A stretch of 64,000 nt of DNA, from positions 336,981-400,980 of the forward strand of contig NZ_AP017928.1 of NCBI RefSeq assembly GCF_003584645.1, written 5' to 3'. This DNA comes from Methylocaldum marinum. GTDB lineage: Bacteria > Pseudomonadota > Gammaproteobacteria > Methylococcales > Methylococcaceae. The notes beneath the pieces were generated by a model. The model was not told the origin of the DNA. It ran no database searches and worked only from the letters and a program-made list of their open reading frames with translations. The stretch's first letter is position 1. Every line of letters begins with the position of its first letter. The position numbers and the translations under genes are program-made. This document shows positions 45,923 to 54,564 of this stretch, one piece after another.

Positions 45923-45983
45923 GATCAGCCGCCTCGGGTGTGCGGCCGGGGAGGCCGGTGGAGCATGGGGTGCCGCGGGAGCC

Positions 45984-46559
45984 TCAACGCACGACCACGA
46001 TGTCGCCGTTCATCAGCAGGATGTTCTGCTCGAGCTCCTCGCCGGCGGAGACGGCATCGTAATCGAACGCGAGGGGAGTGGTGCGGTCGCCGGTCTGGCG
46101 GAGGATGGTGATGTCGTCGCGGTCGGCGAAAGGGTTGAGGCCGCCGGCGAGGGCGAGGGCGTGCATCACGGTGACGCGGCCGGGCGTGACGAATTCGCCG
46201 GGCTTGTTGACCTTGCCGACGACGTAGATTTTCTGGCTGGTGGTGATGACGGAGACCGAGACGACGGGGTCGGCGAGGAAATCGGTCAGGCGCTCGGTGA
46301 GGGTGACGCGGACGTCCTCGATGGTGAGGCCGCCGGCGGGGACGTCGCCGACCAGGGGAAAGGACAGGGCGCCGTCGGCACGGACCAGAACCTGCTTGGT
46401 CAAGTCCTCCTCGCGCCAGACCGAAATCTCCAGAACATCGCCCGGGACGATGCGGTAATTCTGCGGCATTTGCAGCAGTGGTGTGTCATTTGCCGCATCT
46501 GCGGAAGCACCGCCGACGGTAACCAACAGTGACAGGAATGTGAATAGTAGTCGATACAT
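45984..46559 (-). CDS. polysaccharide export protein (Wza/EpsE-like), copy B
   Basis: A protein of 191 residues. From YRIVPGDVLEISVWREEDLT to the end it is identical to copy A, but the first ~34 residues (MYRLLFTFLSLLVTVGGASA, then DAANDTPLLQMPQN) are unrelated to those of copy A. Both N-termini are functional-looking signal peptides. The promoter and 5' leader are therefore also different, so the two operons could be expressed under different conditions. It diverges from the PrsT-like gene across a 296-base region that resembles the typical XrtA EPS locus layout, so copy B may be the ancestral one. Confidence 0.9.
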   Translation of the reverse strand: MYRLLFTFLSLLVTVGGASADAANDTPLLQMPQNYRIVPGDVLEISVWREEDLTKQVLVRADGALSFPLVGDVPAGGLTIEDVRVTLTERLTDFLADPVVSVSVITTSQKIYVVGKVNKPGEFVTPGRVTVMHALALAGGLNPFADRDDITILRQTGDRTTPLAFDYDAVSAGEELEQNILLMNGDIVVVR

Positions 46560-46855
46560 GCTTATTTAATGAGCTTGAAGGACGCCATTAGCCTGCAAAT
46601 TAGAGGCCAAACCTGATGGGCATCAAATTTGTAAGTAAAATGGGTCTGGTCCTGCGGGTGATGAACAGAAGAGTAAGCAAGCGCCCGGTTCCGGGCGTTC
46701 TTGCTTGAGCAGACCGCTTCATGGCGGCGCGAAGATAACTTCATGATGGTACTAAAACAACTTCATAACGGAGCGATAGGCAACAGGGGTTGTCTTTGGT
46801 CGTCGCTCGCCGCGATTACATCCTTACACTTACTGTCGAATCTAGGGAGTTTATT
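46560..46855. other. divergent intergenic region between EPS operon B and the PrsT-like gene
   Basis: It is 296 bases long, lower in GC, and contains no gene. It must hold promoters for both directions. ACTTCAT occurs twice (near 46737 and 46769). No operator can be named. AGGGAG about 8 bases before 46856 is the ribosome-binding site of the lipoprotein gene. Confidence 0.5.
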
Positions 46856-49252
46856 ATGAAGATCAGATTTACTCGGTCAATTCCAGCGTTGATCGTGGCC
46901 GCCGCCGTGTTGACCGGATGCGGTGGGGCCGAGGAACGCAAGGCCGAGCATCTCGCGCGGGGCCTTGAGTTTTTCGAGGCTCGGAACTTCGACAAGGCGA
47001 AGGTCGAGTTCAAGAACGTGCTGCAGATCGATCCCAAGACGGCAAGCCCTTATTTCTATCTGGGACGGATCGAAGAAGATCAGAAGAACTGGCGGGAAGC
47101 GTTCGGATTCTATCAGAAAGCAGTCGAACTCGATCCGGGTAACCACGAGGCCCAGGTCCGGCTGGCGAAGTTCTACCTGTTGGCGAAGGACGCCGAAAAA
47201 GCGACCGAACTCCTGGAGCCGGCGGCCGCGGAAAAACCGACCGACATCGAGGTGCGGATGCTCCAGGCGGCGCTGGCGAATCTCAAGGGGGACGGCGCCT
47301 CGATGCTGGCGCAACTGCGGGCGCTGGTGGCGGAGAAGCCGGCCCGGCCGGACCCGTATCTGGTATTGGCGTTGCATCTGGTACAGCAGGAACAGGCGGA
47401 CGAGGGCCGGAGTGTGCTCGAAGAGGGGCTTGCGGCCAATCCGAACCACCCGGCGCTGTTGACGGCTCTCGCGCGGCTTCAGCTACAGCAGGGGCAGGCG
47501 GAGGCGGCGGAAGGCACCATGAACGCCTTGATCGCGGCACAGCCGGACCGGCTGGAACACCGGGTGATGCTGACCGAGCTGTATCTTAAGCAGAGCCGCT
47601 GGGACGCGGCGGAAGCAGCACTGCGCAACACGATGCGGGATTTGCCGGAGGAACCGCGGGCGCCTTTGTTGCTGGCGCAGTTTTTCGTAAAGCGCGGCGA
47701 CGGGAAGCGGGCGGTCGACGAGCTTCAGACGGCGATCGGGGCGAGTTCTTCGGAGAAAGCGACTGCGCTGCGCTTCGGACTTGCCAAAGTGCATGAAAAT
47801 CTGGGGGAAGTGGAGCAGGCGGAGACCGTATACCGTGCCCTGATGGCGGACAGCGAGAATAAACCTGACGGTTTGAAGGCGACGACGCTGCTGGCGGAAC
47901 TACTGGCGAAGCGCGGGCGTGCGGAGGATGCGCGAGAGCTGGTGCAGACGGTATTGGCGGAGACCCCGCAGGACTATGCGGCGTTGTCGTTGCAAGGACG
48001 GCTGGCGCTGGCGCGGAAGGATGCCCAGGAAGCTATCGCCTCGTTCAGGGCGCTGCTCAAGGACCAGCCCGATGCGGTGGAAGTGTTGACGCTGCTGGCC
48101 CGGGCCTACATGCTGGACGAAAAGCCCGCGCTGGCGCAGGAACAGCTGGAGAAGGCGGTGGCGGCGAAGCCTGCGGAATATCGGTTGCGGAAGCAATTGG
48201 TGGAGTTCTTGGTGGCACAGAAGAACCTGCCGCTGGCGTTGGACAAGCTCAACGAGTTTCTCAAAGTGCAGCCGAAACACCTCGATGGACTCAACCTGAA
48301 GGCGGACCTGTTGGTGGCCAGCCAAAAGGCGGAGGCTCTGGAAAAGGTGCTCAAGGAGATCGAGACCGAGTTCCCGGATAAAGCCGTCGGACCGTTCCGG
48401 CTGGGCCAACTCTATCAAAGCCAGAAAAAGCCGGAGGCGGCCTTGGCCCGGTACGAAGCGGCGCTGGCGCGGGCCAAGAACGATTACGAGCCGTTGAAGG
48501 CGATCGTTTCGCTGCACCTTGCGGAGAAGCAGCCGGACAAGGCGCTGGCGCGGATTCGAAAGGCCTTGAAGGATGACCCGAAGCATCCGACCGCGCATCA
48601 GTTGCTGGGGCTTTACTATTTCGCCCAGAAACAGGAGGCAAACGCAGTCAAGGCGCTCCAGCAGGCGATCGAGACGAATCCGAAGTGGCGGCTGCCGTAC
48701 TACAACCTGGCGGGCTATTACGAGCAGAAGAACGACCTGGCCGGGGCGGCGAAGTTGTACCGGCGCGTGTTGGAAATGGAGCCGAAGGACATCGCGTCGC
48801 ACATGGGGCTGGCGCGCATTCTGGAGCAGGGTAAAGACTGGGCGGGAGCACGCGCGGAATACGAGGCGGTGCTTGAGCGGAATCCGGCACATGCGCTGGC
48901 CGCGAATAATTTGGCGGCCTTGTTGAGCGCGGACGCGGGCGACCGCGACCAGCTTCAGCGGGCACTGGCCCTGGCCGGGCGGTTCGAGACGTCGACCGAG
49001 CCGGCGTTTCTCGACACCCTGGGCTGGATTTACTACCAGTTGGGGGAGACGGAGAAGGCTCAGCCCTTATTGGAGAAAGCGGCCGAACGGATGCCGGACG
49101 TGCCGGTTTTCCAATACCATCTCGGCATGCTCTACCTCAAGTCCGGCGACAAAGAGCGAGCCAGGTCGCAGCTCGAGAAGGCGGTTGCGGCAAAGACGGA
49201 TTATTTGGGCCTGGATGATGCGAAACAGGCTCTTTCCAGCGTTTCCGAATGA
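46856..49252 (+). CDS. prsT: TPR-repeat lipoprotein of the exosortase/EPS system (PrsT-like)
   Basis: A 798-residue protein from ATG 46856, chosen for its lipoprotein signal MKIRFTRSIPALIVAAAVLTGC with lipobox LTGC, so it is membrane-anchored in the periplasm. The rest is nearly all tetratricopeptide repeats (about twenty, for example FDKAKVEFKNVLQIDPK, KPEAALARYEAALARAKNDY). Length, lipobox and position beside XrtA-type EPS genes fit the PEP-CTERM-system TPR lipoprotein PrsT. It is thought to scaffold EPS assembly or export at the envelope. The following sulfotransferase gene overlaps its stop by four bases (ATGA), so they are translationally coupled. Confidence 0.9.
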   Translation: MKIRFTRSIPALIVAAAVLTGCGGAEERKAEHLARGLEFFEARNFDKAKVEFKNVLQIDPKTASPYFYLGRIEEDQKNWREAFGFYQKAVELDPGNHEAQVRLAKFYLLAKDAEKATELLEPAAAEKPTDIEVRMLQAALANLKGDGASMLAQLRALVAEKPARPDPYLVLALHLVQQEQADEGRSVLEEGLAANPNHPALLTALARLQLQQGQAEAAEGTMNALIAAQPDRLEHRVMLTELYLKQSRWDAAEAALRNTMRDLPEEPRAPLLLAQFFVKRGDGKRAVDELQTAIGASSSEKATALRFGLAKVHENLGEVEQAETVYRALMADSENKPDGLKATTLLAELLAKRGRAEDARELVQTVLAETPQDYAALSLQGRLALARKDAQEAIASFRALLKDQPDAVEVLTLLARAYMLDEKPALAQEQLEKAVAAKPAEYRLRKQLVEFLVAQKNLPLALDKLNEFLKVQPKHLDGLNLKADLLVASQKAEALEKVLKEIETEFPDKAVGPFRLGQLYQSQKKPEAALARYEAALARAKNDYEPLKAIVSLHLAEKQPDKALARIRKALKDDPKHPTAHQLLGLYYFAQKQEANAVKALQQAIETNPKWRLPYYNLAGYYEQKNDLAGAAKLYRRVLEMEPKDIASHMGLARILEQGKDWAGARAEYEAVLERNPAHALAANNLAALLSADAGDRDQLQRALALAGRFETSTEPAFLDTLGWIYYQLGETEKAQPLLEKAAERMPDVPVFQYHLGMLYLKSGDKERARSQLEKAVAAKTDYLGLDDAKQALSSVSE

Positions 49253-50778
49253 CGACTTACATACAGCGTGGCCATGCCGCCATTCAATCGCGTAACGTGG
49301 CCGAAGCCGCGGAATGGTTCGAAAAGGCCGTTGTAGAGAATCCGAAAGACGGCCAGGCCAAGGCTTGCCTGGGACAGGCCTTATGCTGGCTGGGCCGGCG
49401 CAAGGAAGGCATTGCTCATCTGCGCCAGTCGGGCCAGCTGCTGATGAAGAAAGCGCGCAAGAGTCGCGATGTGAACCTGCTGCTCGGGCTTGCCGAGCAG
49501 TTGCAGTTCTGGAACGACTATCACGGATCCCTGGAACTGGCCGAGCAGGCGGTAAGAATCGACGGTTCAAACGTTCGGGGCTTTCAACTGCTGGCGCTCG
49601 CGTATTCGAGGCTGAATCGGACCAAATCGGCATTGTCCGCCGGCCGGCGGGCGGTGAAGCTGGCGCCGCACAGCGCGGTGCTGCAGATTCTGTTGGCCAC
49701 GCTGGAAGCGGCCGAAGGAGCGAGGGAAGAGGCTAGGCTGAGGCTGGAAAAAGTCTTGAAAGGCTTCCCGACACCGGAGGAAAAGTTCCGGGCGCATAAG
49801 GAACTGGCTCGGATACTGGACAAGCTCAAGGCATTCGATCAAGTGTTCGCGCATTTACACGCCGCCGCGGAGGTGTCCGGCTTGCTCCCGGAGGTTCGAA
49901 AGCAGGATGCCGCCCTGGTTCCGAATTTGATCAGAACCTACACCGACGGTTTTACGGCGAATTTGCTGGGGCGTTGGTCGGGCACCGGGTTTCCCCGGAA
50001 CGATCGAGCGCCGCCCGTATTTCTGGTCGGGTTCATGCGCTCCGGGACGACCCTCACCCAGGAAGTTCTGGACGCCCACCCCGATGTTTTCGTCGCCGAC
50101 GAGACCGATTTGATGGTCGCTTTGAGGAAGGAGCTCGACCTGATGGCCGGGACACCGGGAACGACGCCGGAACAACTCGCCAAGCTCGACCTGGCGGGCG
50201 TCCTCCATTTGCGCCGGTTCTACTGGAACCGGGCAAGGGCGCTTTTCGGAAACGAGGCCGATCGACCGGTTTTCGTTGACAAAACCACGATGAACACCAT
50301 CGACCTGGGGCTCATCAATTGCATTTTTCCGGATGCCAAGCTGATTTTCGTCATGCGCGACCCGCGCGACGTGTGCTTGAGCTGTTTCATGCAGATCATG
50401 GTTCCGACGCCTTCCACGGTCCATCTTTTGAGCTGGGAAGGTACGGCCGCCTTCTATGCGCAGATCATGGACTGGTGGCGATCCATGAAAACGCGGATGA
50501 CGCTGGATTTCATGGAGTTCCGCTATGAGGATGCGGTATCCCGGTTCGACACGACCTTCCGTGAGGTCTTCTCTTTTCTCGGGCTATCCTGGAACCCGGC
50601 GGTTGCCGATTTTCACAAGCGGGCGGCGGGAAAATACATCAATAGTCCCAGCTTCGGCCAGGTCGCCCAGCCGCTTTACGCTTCGTCGGTGGGGCGCTGG
50701 CGATATTACGCATCGGAATTTGGGCCAGTGTCGGATATTCTCGCGCCGTTCGTCACGGCGTTTGGGTATGACCCATGA
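49249..50778 (+). CDS. TPR-domain sulfotransferase
   Basis: A 509-residue protein. The N-terminal ~220 residues are TPR repeats (AEAAEWFEKAVVENPKDGQA, ALAYSRLNRTKSALSAGRRA); the C-terminal half is a PAPS-dependent sulfotransferase with the 5'-phosphosulfate loop VGFMRSGTTLTQEVLDAH (near 262) and the 3'-phosphate motif MRDPRDVCLSCFMQ (near 365). Such proteins transfer sulfate to sugars, tyrosines or lipids. Overlap with the PrsT-like gene and the neighbouring EPS operon suggest the EPS or a matrix protein as acceptor, which is inference. There is no signal peptide, so it is cytoplasmic and would act before export. Confidence 0.92.
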   Translation: MTTYIQRGHAAIQSRNVAEAAEWFEKAVVENPKDGQAKACLGQALCWLGRRKEGIAHLRQSGQLLMKKARKSRDVNLLLGLAEQLQFWNDYHGSLELAEQAVRIDGSNVRGFQLLALAYSRLNRTKSALSAGRRAVKLAPHSAVLQILLATLEAAEGAREEARLRLEKVLKGFPTPEEKFRAHKELARILDKLKAFDQVFAHLHAAAEVSGLLPEVRKQDAALVPNLIRTYTDGFTANLLGRWSGTGFPRNDRAPPVFLVGFMRSGTTLTQEVLDAHPDVFVADETDLMVALRKELDLMAGTPGTTPEQLAKLDLAGVLHLRRFYWNRARALFGNEADRPVFVDKTTMNTIDLGLINCIFPDAKLIFVMRDPRDVCLSCFMQIMVPTPSTVHLLSWEGTAAFYAQIMDWWRSMKTRMTLDFMEFRYEDAVSRFDTTFREVFSFLGLSWNPAVADFHKRAAGKYINSPSFGQVAQPLYASSVGRWRYYASEFGPVSDILAPFVTAFGYDP

Positions 50779-51308
50779 AGGCAAGTTACTAATGGTCCGG
50801 AAAGTAAAGCCACAAGAGCCCCTCTCCCTCTGGGAGAGGTTGGGGTGAGGGCGATTCGAGTAGGACTTTACTTTATTTCCGCACAGTAATTCCAAATTGC
50901 TTTCAAAAAGAGATCAATTTTTCGTAGGGTGGGTTAGGCCGCAAGGCCGTAACCCACCGAGCGACCTCGCGTCGGTGGCTTACGCGGAGCCTGTCCTGAG
51001 CCCAGTCGAAGGGGCTGTCCCGAGCGAAGCCGAGGGGCCAACCCGCCATCGATGGGTTTCGCTTCGCTCTACCCATCCTACGATCAATGTTCACTTGAAT
51101 GCCGGATGGAATAGAGCATTTTCCGTTGTACCGGCTTCAAGGCTCTCGCTCGTGAGCGATGACCGAAAAGTTCCCGCTGCTCGATGAGGATTCCCGAACC
51201 GGAGTTCGGGAATCCGCCTGAACCGCATCATCGAGCTCGTTCGGCTCCGCCCGCGTCGTCCGAATGCAGCCCAGCGAAAACCGCGGGCGTCTCCCTGCCG
51301 GAGCTGAA
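50779..51308. other. intergenic region made largely of dispersed repeats
   Basis: No gene. 50790-50885 resembles 18856-18950. 50924-51104 is copy 2 of the GTAGGGTGGG repeat. A perfect 11-bp stem, GATTCCCGAAC/GTTCGGGAATC (51189-51214), lies beyond the end of the minus-strand CTERM gene and is its likely terminator, though no T-run is present. Confidence 0.6.
50924..51104. repeat. dispersed intergenic repeat (GTAGGGTGGGTTAGGCC type), copy 2
   Basis: An imperfect copy of 14472-14641, from GTAGGGTGGGTTAGGCC through GATGGGTTTCGCTTCGCTCT to AATGTTCACTTGAATGCCG, with a longer middle (CCCAGTCGAAGGGGCTGTCC). Non-coding. Confidence 0.75.
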
Positions 51309-52046
51309 TCAGTCCGCCGTCTTCCGTTTCCGCGCGCCGGAGAACGCCAGAAGGCCGGTGGCAAACAACCATACGGCTGCGGGGAGGGGAACCGGCGACG
51401 CTTGCAGGTTGCCGTTGATCCAGACATCGGCGTGTAACCCTGCCGAGGCATTCGCCCCCAGGTTGAAGAGCAAAGGCCCCGACGAGTCCGCCATGGTCGC
51501 ATTTTGAAGTCCGAACACCGAGGCATTGACGAAAGCAAAGCCCGTAGAGGAACCGTCGCTGGAGTCGGTCCTGTAAAAATCCAGGAAGATGTCGGTATCC
51601 GCCGTCTGGCCGCCGGCGGAAGCATTCAATTCGAAATCCAACGCCAGTTCGATGGCATAGCTATCGCTGCCGAGATTATTGAAATCGAGGCGGAACAGTC
51701 CCAAGTGCGAAGACGTTGCCGTGCCGTCGCTTGCGTTGCCGCTTACCGCGAAAGTCCGGCTGAAACTGGTCCCGACGGCGACCGGGCCTATGGTCGGATT
51801 ATCGGCTGTTATCGCTCCGTCGCCGGTGGTCGCGGCATAGGACGAAGCGTCCGCCTGTTCGAAATAGCCCAGAATTTCGAGTCCAGACAAATCCCCGGGA
51901 TTGCTGAGATTAGCAATGCTTTGAATGGTATAGGTCAGCGTCGCATCGCTGCTGAACGCACTGGCCGCCAAGGCGGTTTGGCCGGTCGACAGACTCAACG
52001 CCACCAAGGCGGCCGATAGCTTGTGGCTGTGAAAAAGCGGTTTCAT
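51309..52046 (-). CDS. VPLPA-CTERM sorting-domain secreted protein
   Basis: A 245-residue protein with a signal peptide (MKPLFHSHKLSAALVALSLS, cleavage near ALAAS) and a C-terminal tail VPLPAAVWLFATGLLAFSGA followed by RKRKTAD. The middle is a beta-sandwich-like secreted domain with no cysteines (LGLFRLDFNNLGSDSYAIEL, DIFLDFYRTDSSDG), family unknown. Start ATG 52046 follows GGGAGATATTC. It lies downstream of the di-haem peroxidase on the same strand, 102 bases apart and separated by a 9-bp stem (52080-52117), so it may have its own promoter. Confidence 0.87.
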   Translation of the reverse strand: MKPLFHSHKLSAALVALSLSTGQTALAASAFSSDATLTYTIQSIANLSNPGDLSGLEILGYFEQADASSYAATTGDGAITADNPTIGPVAVGTSFSRTFAVSGNASDGTATSSHLGLFRLDFNNLGSDSYAIELALDFELNASAGGQTADTDIFLDFYRTDSSDGSSTGFAFVNASVFGLQNATMADSSGPLLFNLGANASAGLHADVWINGNLQASPVPLPAAVWLFATGLLAFSGARKRKTAD

Positions 52047-52079
52047 GAATATCTCCCAATAGAACGGTGAGCCGCAGGA

Positions 52080-52117
52080 ACCGCAAGCGGGACATGTTTT
52101 CGTTTCCGGCTTGCGGT
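52080..52117 (-). terminator. stem-loop after the di-haem peroxidase gene
   Basis: ACCGCAAGC (52080-52088) pairs exactly with GCTTGCGGT (52109-52117), loop about 20 bases. It lies 32 bases beyond the peroxidase stop on the minus strand. There is no strong T-run, so termination is likely but not certain. Confidence 0.5.
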
Positions 52118-52148
52118 TCGCGGTGTGCCTCGATTGTTTGCGGCCGGT

Positions 52149-54404
52149 TTACGGCTCCAGATAATCTTCGAACGGAAGAATCGGGTCGGCGTTTCCGTTT
52201 TTCCCAACCGCCGGAATCGTCAGGGTGTCATCCGTAGCCAGGTTCGGATTCAGCGGATGGCCTGCGGCGACCGATTGGCTGTCGCCCGTATGTCCATGGG
52301 GAACGACGATTTCGGGATGATCGAAGGGGGCCTTTTCGTAGCGTACACGGTCGTCGGTAAGGGTCTTCAGGAAGGCGAGCAGATGGGTACGCTTATTGGG
52401 ATTCTCGGCCAAGGTAATACTGTCAACCAAGGAATGCTTATCGGGATTGTTGACGTTGCCGAACCGCGAATAGAACTCGATAACCTCGTCCAGGGTGGCC
52501 ATGCTCCCGTTATGCATATACGGCCCGGTCAGTTCGATATTCCGCAGTCCCGGTATTTTGAAAGCGGCATGCGTGGCCACGGCTAACTTGGCCGGTGCCG
52601 AAACCAGCGCTGCATTCGCCGACGCAACGGTTGGAATGTATTTGCGGACATCATTCAGGCAGTCTTGATCGCGCGGTATCCCTTCGCGGCTACCGTCGAT
52701 TTCTATGCCGCCGGGTGTGGTAAATACAGTGGGAATAACATTGTCGATATTAAGCGCTAGAGGCGTTCGAAAATCGCAGCTGCGTACCGTGGTGACACCC
52801 GGATCGAGAATTTCCGAATAATTGCCGAGCAAATACTGAACGTACTGACCGGAAAAGGACAAGGGATTGCCGAAATCATCGACGCCGCCCACCCCGGGAT
52901 CGGCATCCGGATCGCCCACGCCGGTATTGGCGAAACCCATGTCCATCAACCGTTGACCGCCTGAAATGACGTCACGTATCACAACGCTAACATGCCGATT
53001 GATGCCCGCATCCTTTGCTCCGGAAGGAAGCCCAAAGGCTTTGGGGCCATATTCGATCAAGCTGTGGTCCGGACCGAAAACCGCGCCGGGTGTAGGCGTC
53101 ACCAGAATGCTGTTCGTGACCAGGGCGGCGGTCGTCAGGGTCGGTCCGCCATGGCAGATATTGCAATGATTGTCGACGAAGGTGTTGAATCCATCTTTTA
53201 GTACCTCGATTTCCTCGGGCGTCTTGCCCATGCCCTCCCAAGTGGGTTTGTGCGTGACCGGGTTACGAGGTGTCAAGTCGATGGGCGCTTGATCGGAGAC
53301 CAGAGTTGATTGATACAGCTGCAGGGCTATGCCGAAAAACATGGAAAAATTGGCTTCCATCTGGTTGTACGGCGCCTGGCCGGGAGGTGCCCCGAACGGA
53401 CCGATGCCGCCGTAAGACCAATATTTCGGATTGAATGACTGGGTGATGAGTTGCTTGTAGGTCGTATTCAGCCCGGGCTTCAGGTTTCCGGCCGAACTGA
53501 GGCTGAAGGATCCCAGTACGCTGTCTTCATGGTGAACCTTCTGATACTGCAGGGGCTGGCGCAGCAACAGCTTTCTTCCAATGTCCGGCCAGGTACGCTG
53601 CCTGCAGCCCATTTCCGAATCGCTCAAGGGCGGAGCCGTCGCCAAGGAAGCGAGCGAGGAGTTTTCGAGGTGTAAGCGTTCCTTGACCACGTTTCGGGCG
53701 CCGACTTTTACCCATACGCCGGCGTCCGGGTCACGGTCGCCCCAGGGGCTGCTGCCGTTGAAGATGTTATTGGCGCGGCCATCCCAGAAATTGCGGTGGT
53801 TGAACACGGCATTGATGACTGTCGGTGCGTTTCGTGGTTCAACCCGTCGCGTGCCGACATGATTGACGTGAAACACGGGATCGGCGTCGCGGGCACACTG
53901 ATCGCTCGTCCCGGAGAATTTGGAGGCGCCGGCAAATTCGCCACTAAACGTGCCGGATGAAGCAACCACGTCGTCGGTTGCAAACGCGACGCCGCTTTCC
54001 TGATTGAATGGATCGTTGTAGCGGAAGGTCGGAAAGTCGCCGCGGGTCAACGTATAGTTGGCTCCCCCGGAGCCGGAAGGCATCGCTTCGAAAGTCTGCC
54101 CGCTCGGATGGCTGCTCTTATCCCCCGGATTCAGCTGATTCTTGACGCGACGGTCCGCTCCGGCATGGAAATGGCACGAACCGCAGGCCATGCCGTCACT
54201 GCCGACGCTGGTGTCCCAAAATAAGGCTTTTCCCAGGATGATCGCGATGTCCTTGTTGACGACGATGGGGTCGGAACCGTCCAAGAGCCCTGGAACGGGA
54301 GGAATCGGCACCTTTTGCAAGGGCATCGGTTCAGGCCCGTGAGCCGTTGCCGACTGTGCCGTCAGGAGGATCCCCCACAACATAACGTTATTTATAGACC
54401 GCAT
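52149..54404 (-). CDS. large di-haem cytochrome c peroxidase/MauG-family protein
   Basis: A 751-residue secreted c-type cytochrome with signal peptide MRSINNVMLWGILLTAQSATA. Haem motifs are CGSCH (residues 74-78) and CNICH (near 414), each in a peroxidase-like domain (KALFWDTSVGSDGMACGSCH; later FKIPGLRNIELTGPYMHNGS, with a typical distal ligand region). Most bacterial di-haem peroxidases are 300-450 residues; this length resembles the surface-associated cytochrome c peroxidases known from Methylococcus capsulatus. It could reduce peroxide or modify a protein substrate by long-range electron transfer as MauG does. It is flanked on both sides by VPLPA-CTERM genes on the same strand. There is no CTERM tail of its own (ends FEDYLEP). 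Confidence 0.9.
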   Translation of the reverse strand: MRSINNVMLWGILLTAQSATAHGPEPMPLQKVPIPPVPGLLDGSDPIVVNKDIAIILGKALFWDTSVGSDGMACGSCHFHAGADRRVKNQLNPGDKSSHPSGQTFEAMPSGSGGANYTLTRGDFPTFRYNDPFNQESGVAFATDDVVASSGTFSGEFAGASKFSGTSDQCARDADPVFHVNHVGTRRVEPRNAPTVINAVFNHRNFWDGRANNIFNGSSPWGDRDPDAGVWVKVGARNVVKERLHLENSSLASLATAPPLSDSEMGCRQRTWPDIGRKLLLRQPLQYQKVHHEDSVLGSFSLSSAGNLKPGLNTTYKQLITQSFNPKYWSYGGIGPFGAPPGQAPYNQMEANFSMFFGIALQLYQSTLVSDQAPIDLTPRNPVTHKPTWEGMGKTPEEIEVLKDGFNTFVDNHCNICHGGPTLTTAALVTNSILVTPTPGAVFGPDHSLIEYGPKAFGLPSGAKDAGINRHVSVVIRDVISGGQRLMDMGFANTGVGDPDADPGVGGVDDFGNPLSFSGQYVQYLLGNYSEILDPGVTTVRSCDFRTPLALNIDNVIPTVFTTPGGIEIDGSREGIPRDQDCLNDVRKYIPTVASANAALVSAPAKLAVATHAAFKIPGLRNIELTGPYMHNGSMATLDEVIEFYSRFGNVNNPDKHSLVDSITLAENPNKRTHLLAFLKTLTDDRVRYEKAPFDHPEIVVPHGHTGDSQSVAAGHPLNPNLATDDTLTIPAVGKNGNADPILPFEDYLEP

Positions 54405-54524
54405 TTTTCACCTCAAAGTAAGCGGCATGAGAGGCTCTCCCTCAAAGTCCCGCGGCTCGAAACGCTTACCGAATATGTTCAGGAGAAACGGGGATGGGAT
54501 GGTGATCCCTGCCCCGGCGAGCGT

Positions 54525-54555
54525 TTCCCGGATCCGGCAAAGCCGAATCCGGGAA
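54525..54555 (-). terminator. stem-loop after the 54565-55326 gene
   Basis: TTCCCGGATCCGGC (54525-54538) pairs with GCCGAATCCGGGAA (54542-54555) with one mismatch and a 3-base loop, just beyond the stop of the minus-strand CTERM gene. No T-run. Confidence 0.5.
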
Positions 54556-54564
54556 CATCTTGGA

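Larger units (their letters stand above)
42022..46457 (-). repeat. EPS duplication, copy B (direct repeat of 9703-14145)
   Basis: A 4436-bp block with the same gene order and orientation as copy A at a constant offset of 32,312 bases over the genes. Junctions: GCGACCTACAGTGGCC on the left, directly after the coiled-coil gene, and GATGCGGTA inside the export gene on the right. Confidence 0.95.

Noticed and set aside
9703..46457. composite transposon with EPS cassettes as terminal repeats
   Set aside because: The repeats contain no transposase and no inverted ends, and no target duplication is visible; segmental duplication is simpler.
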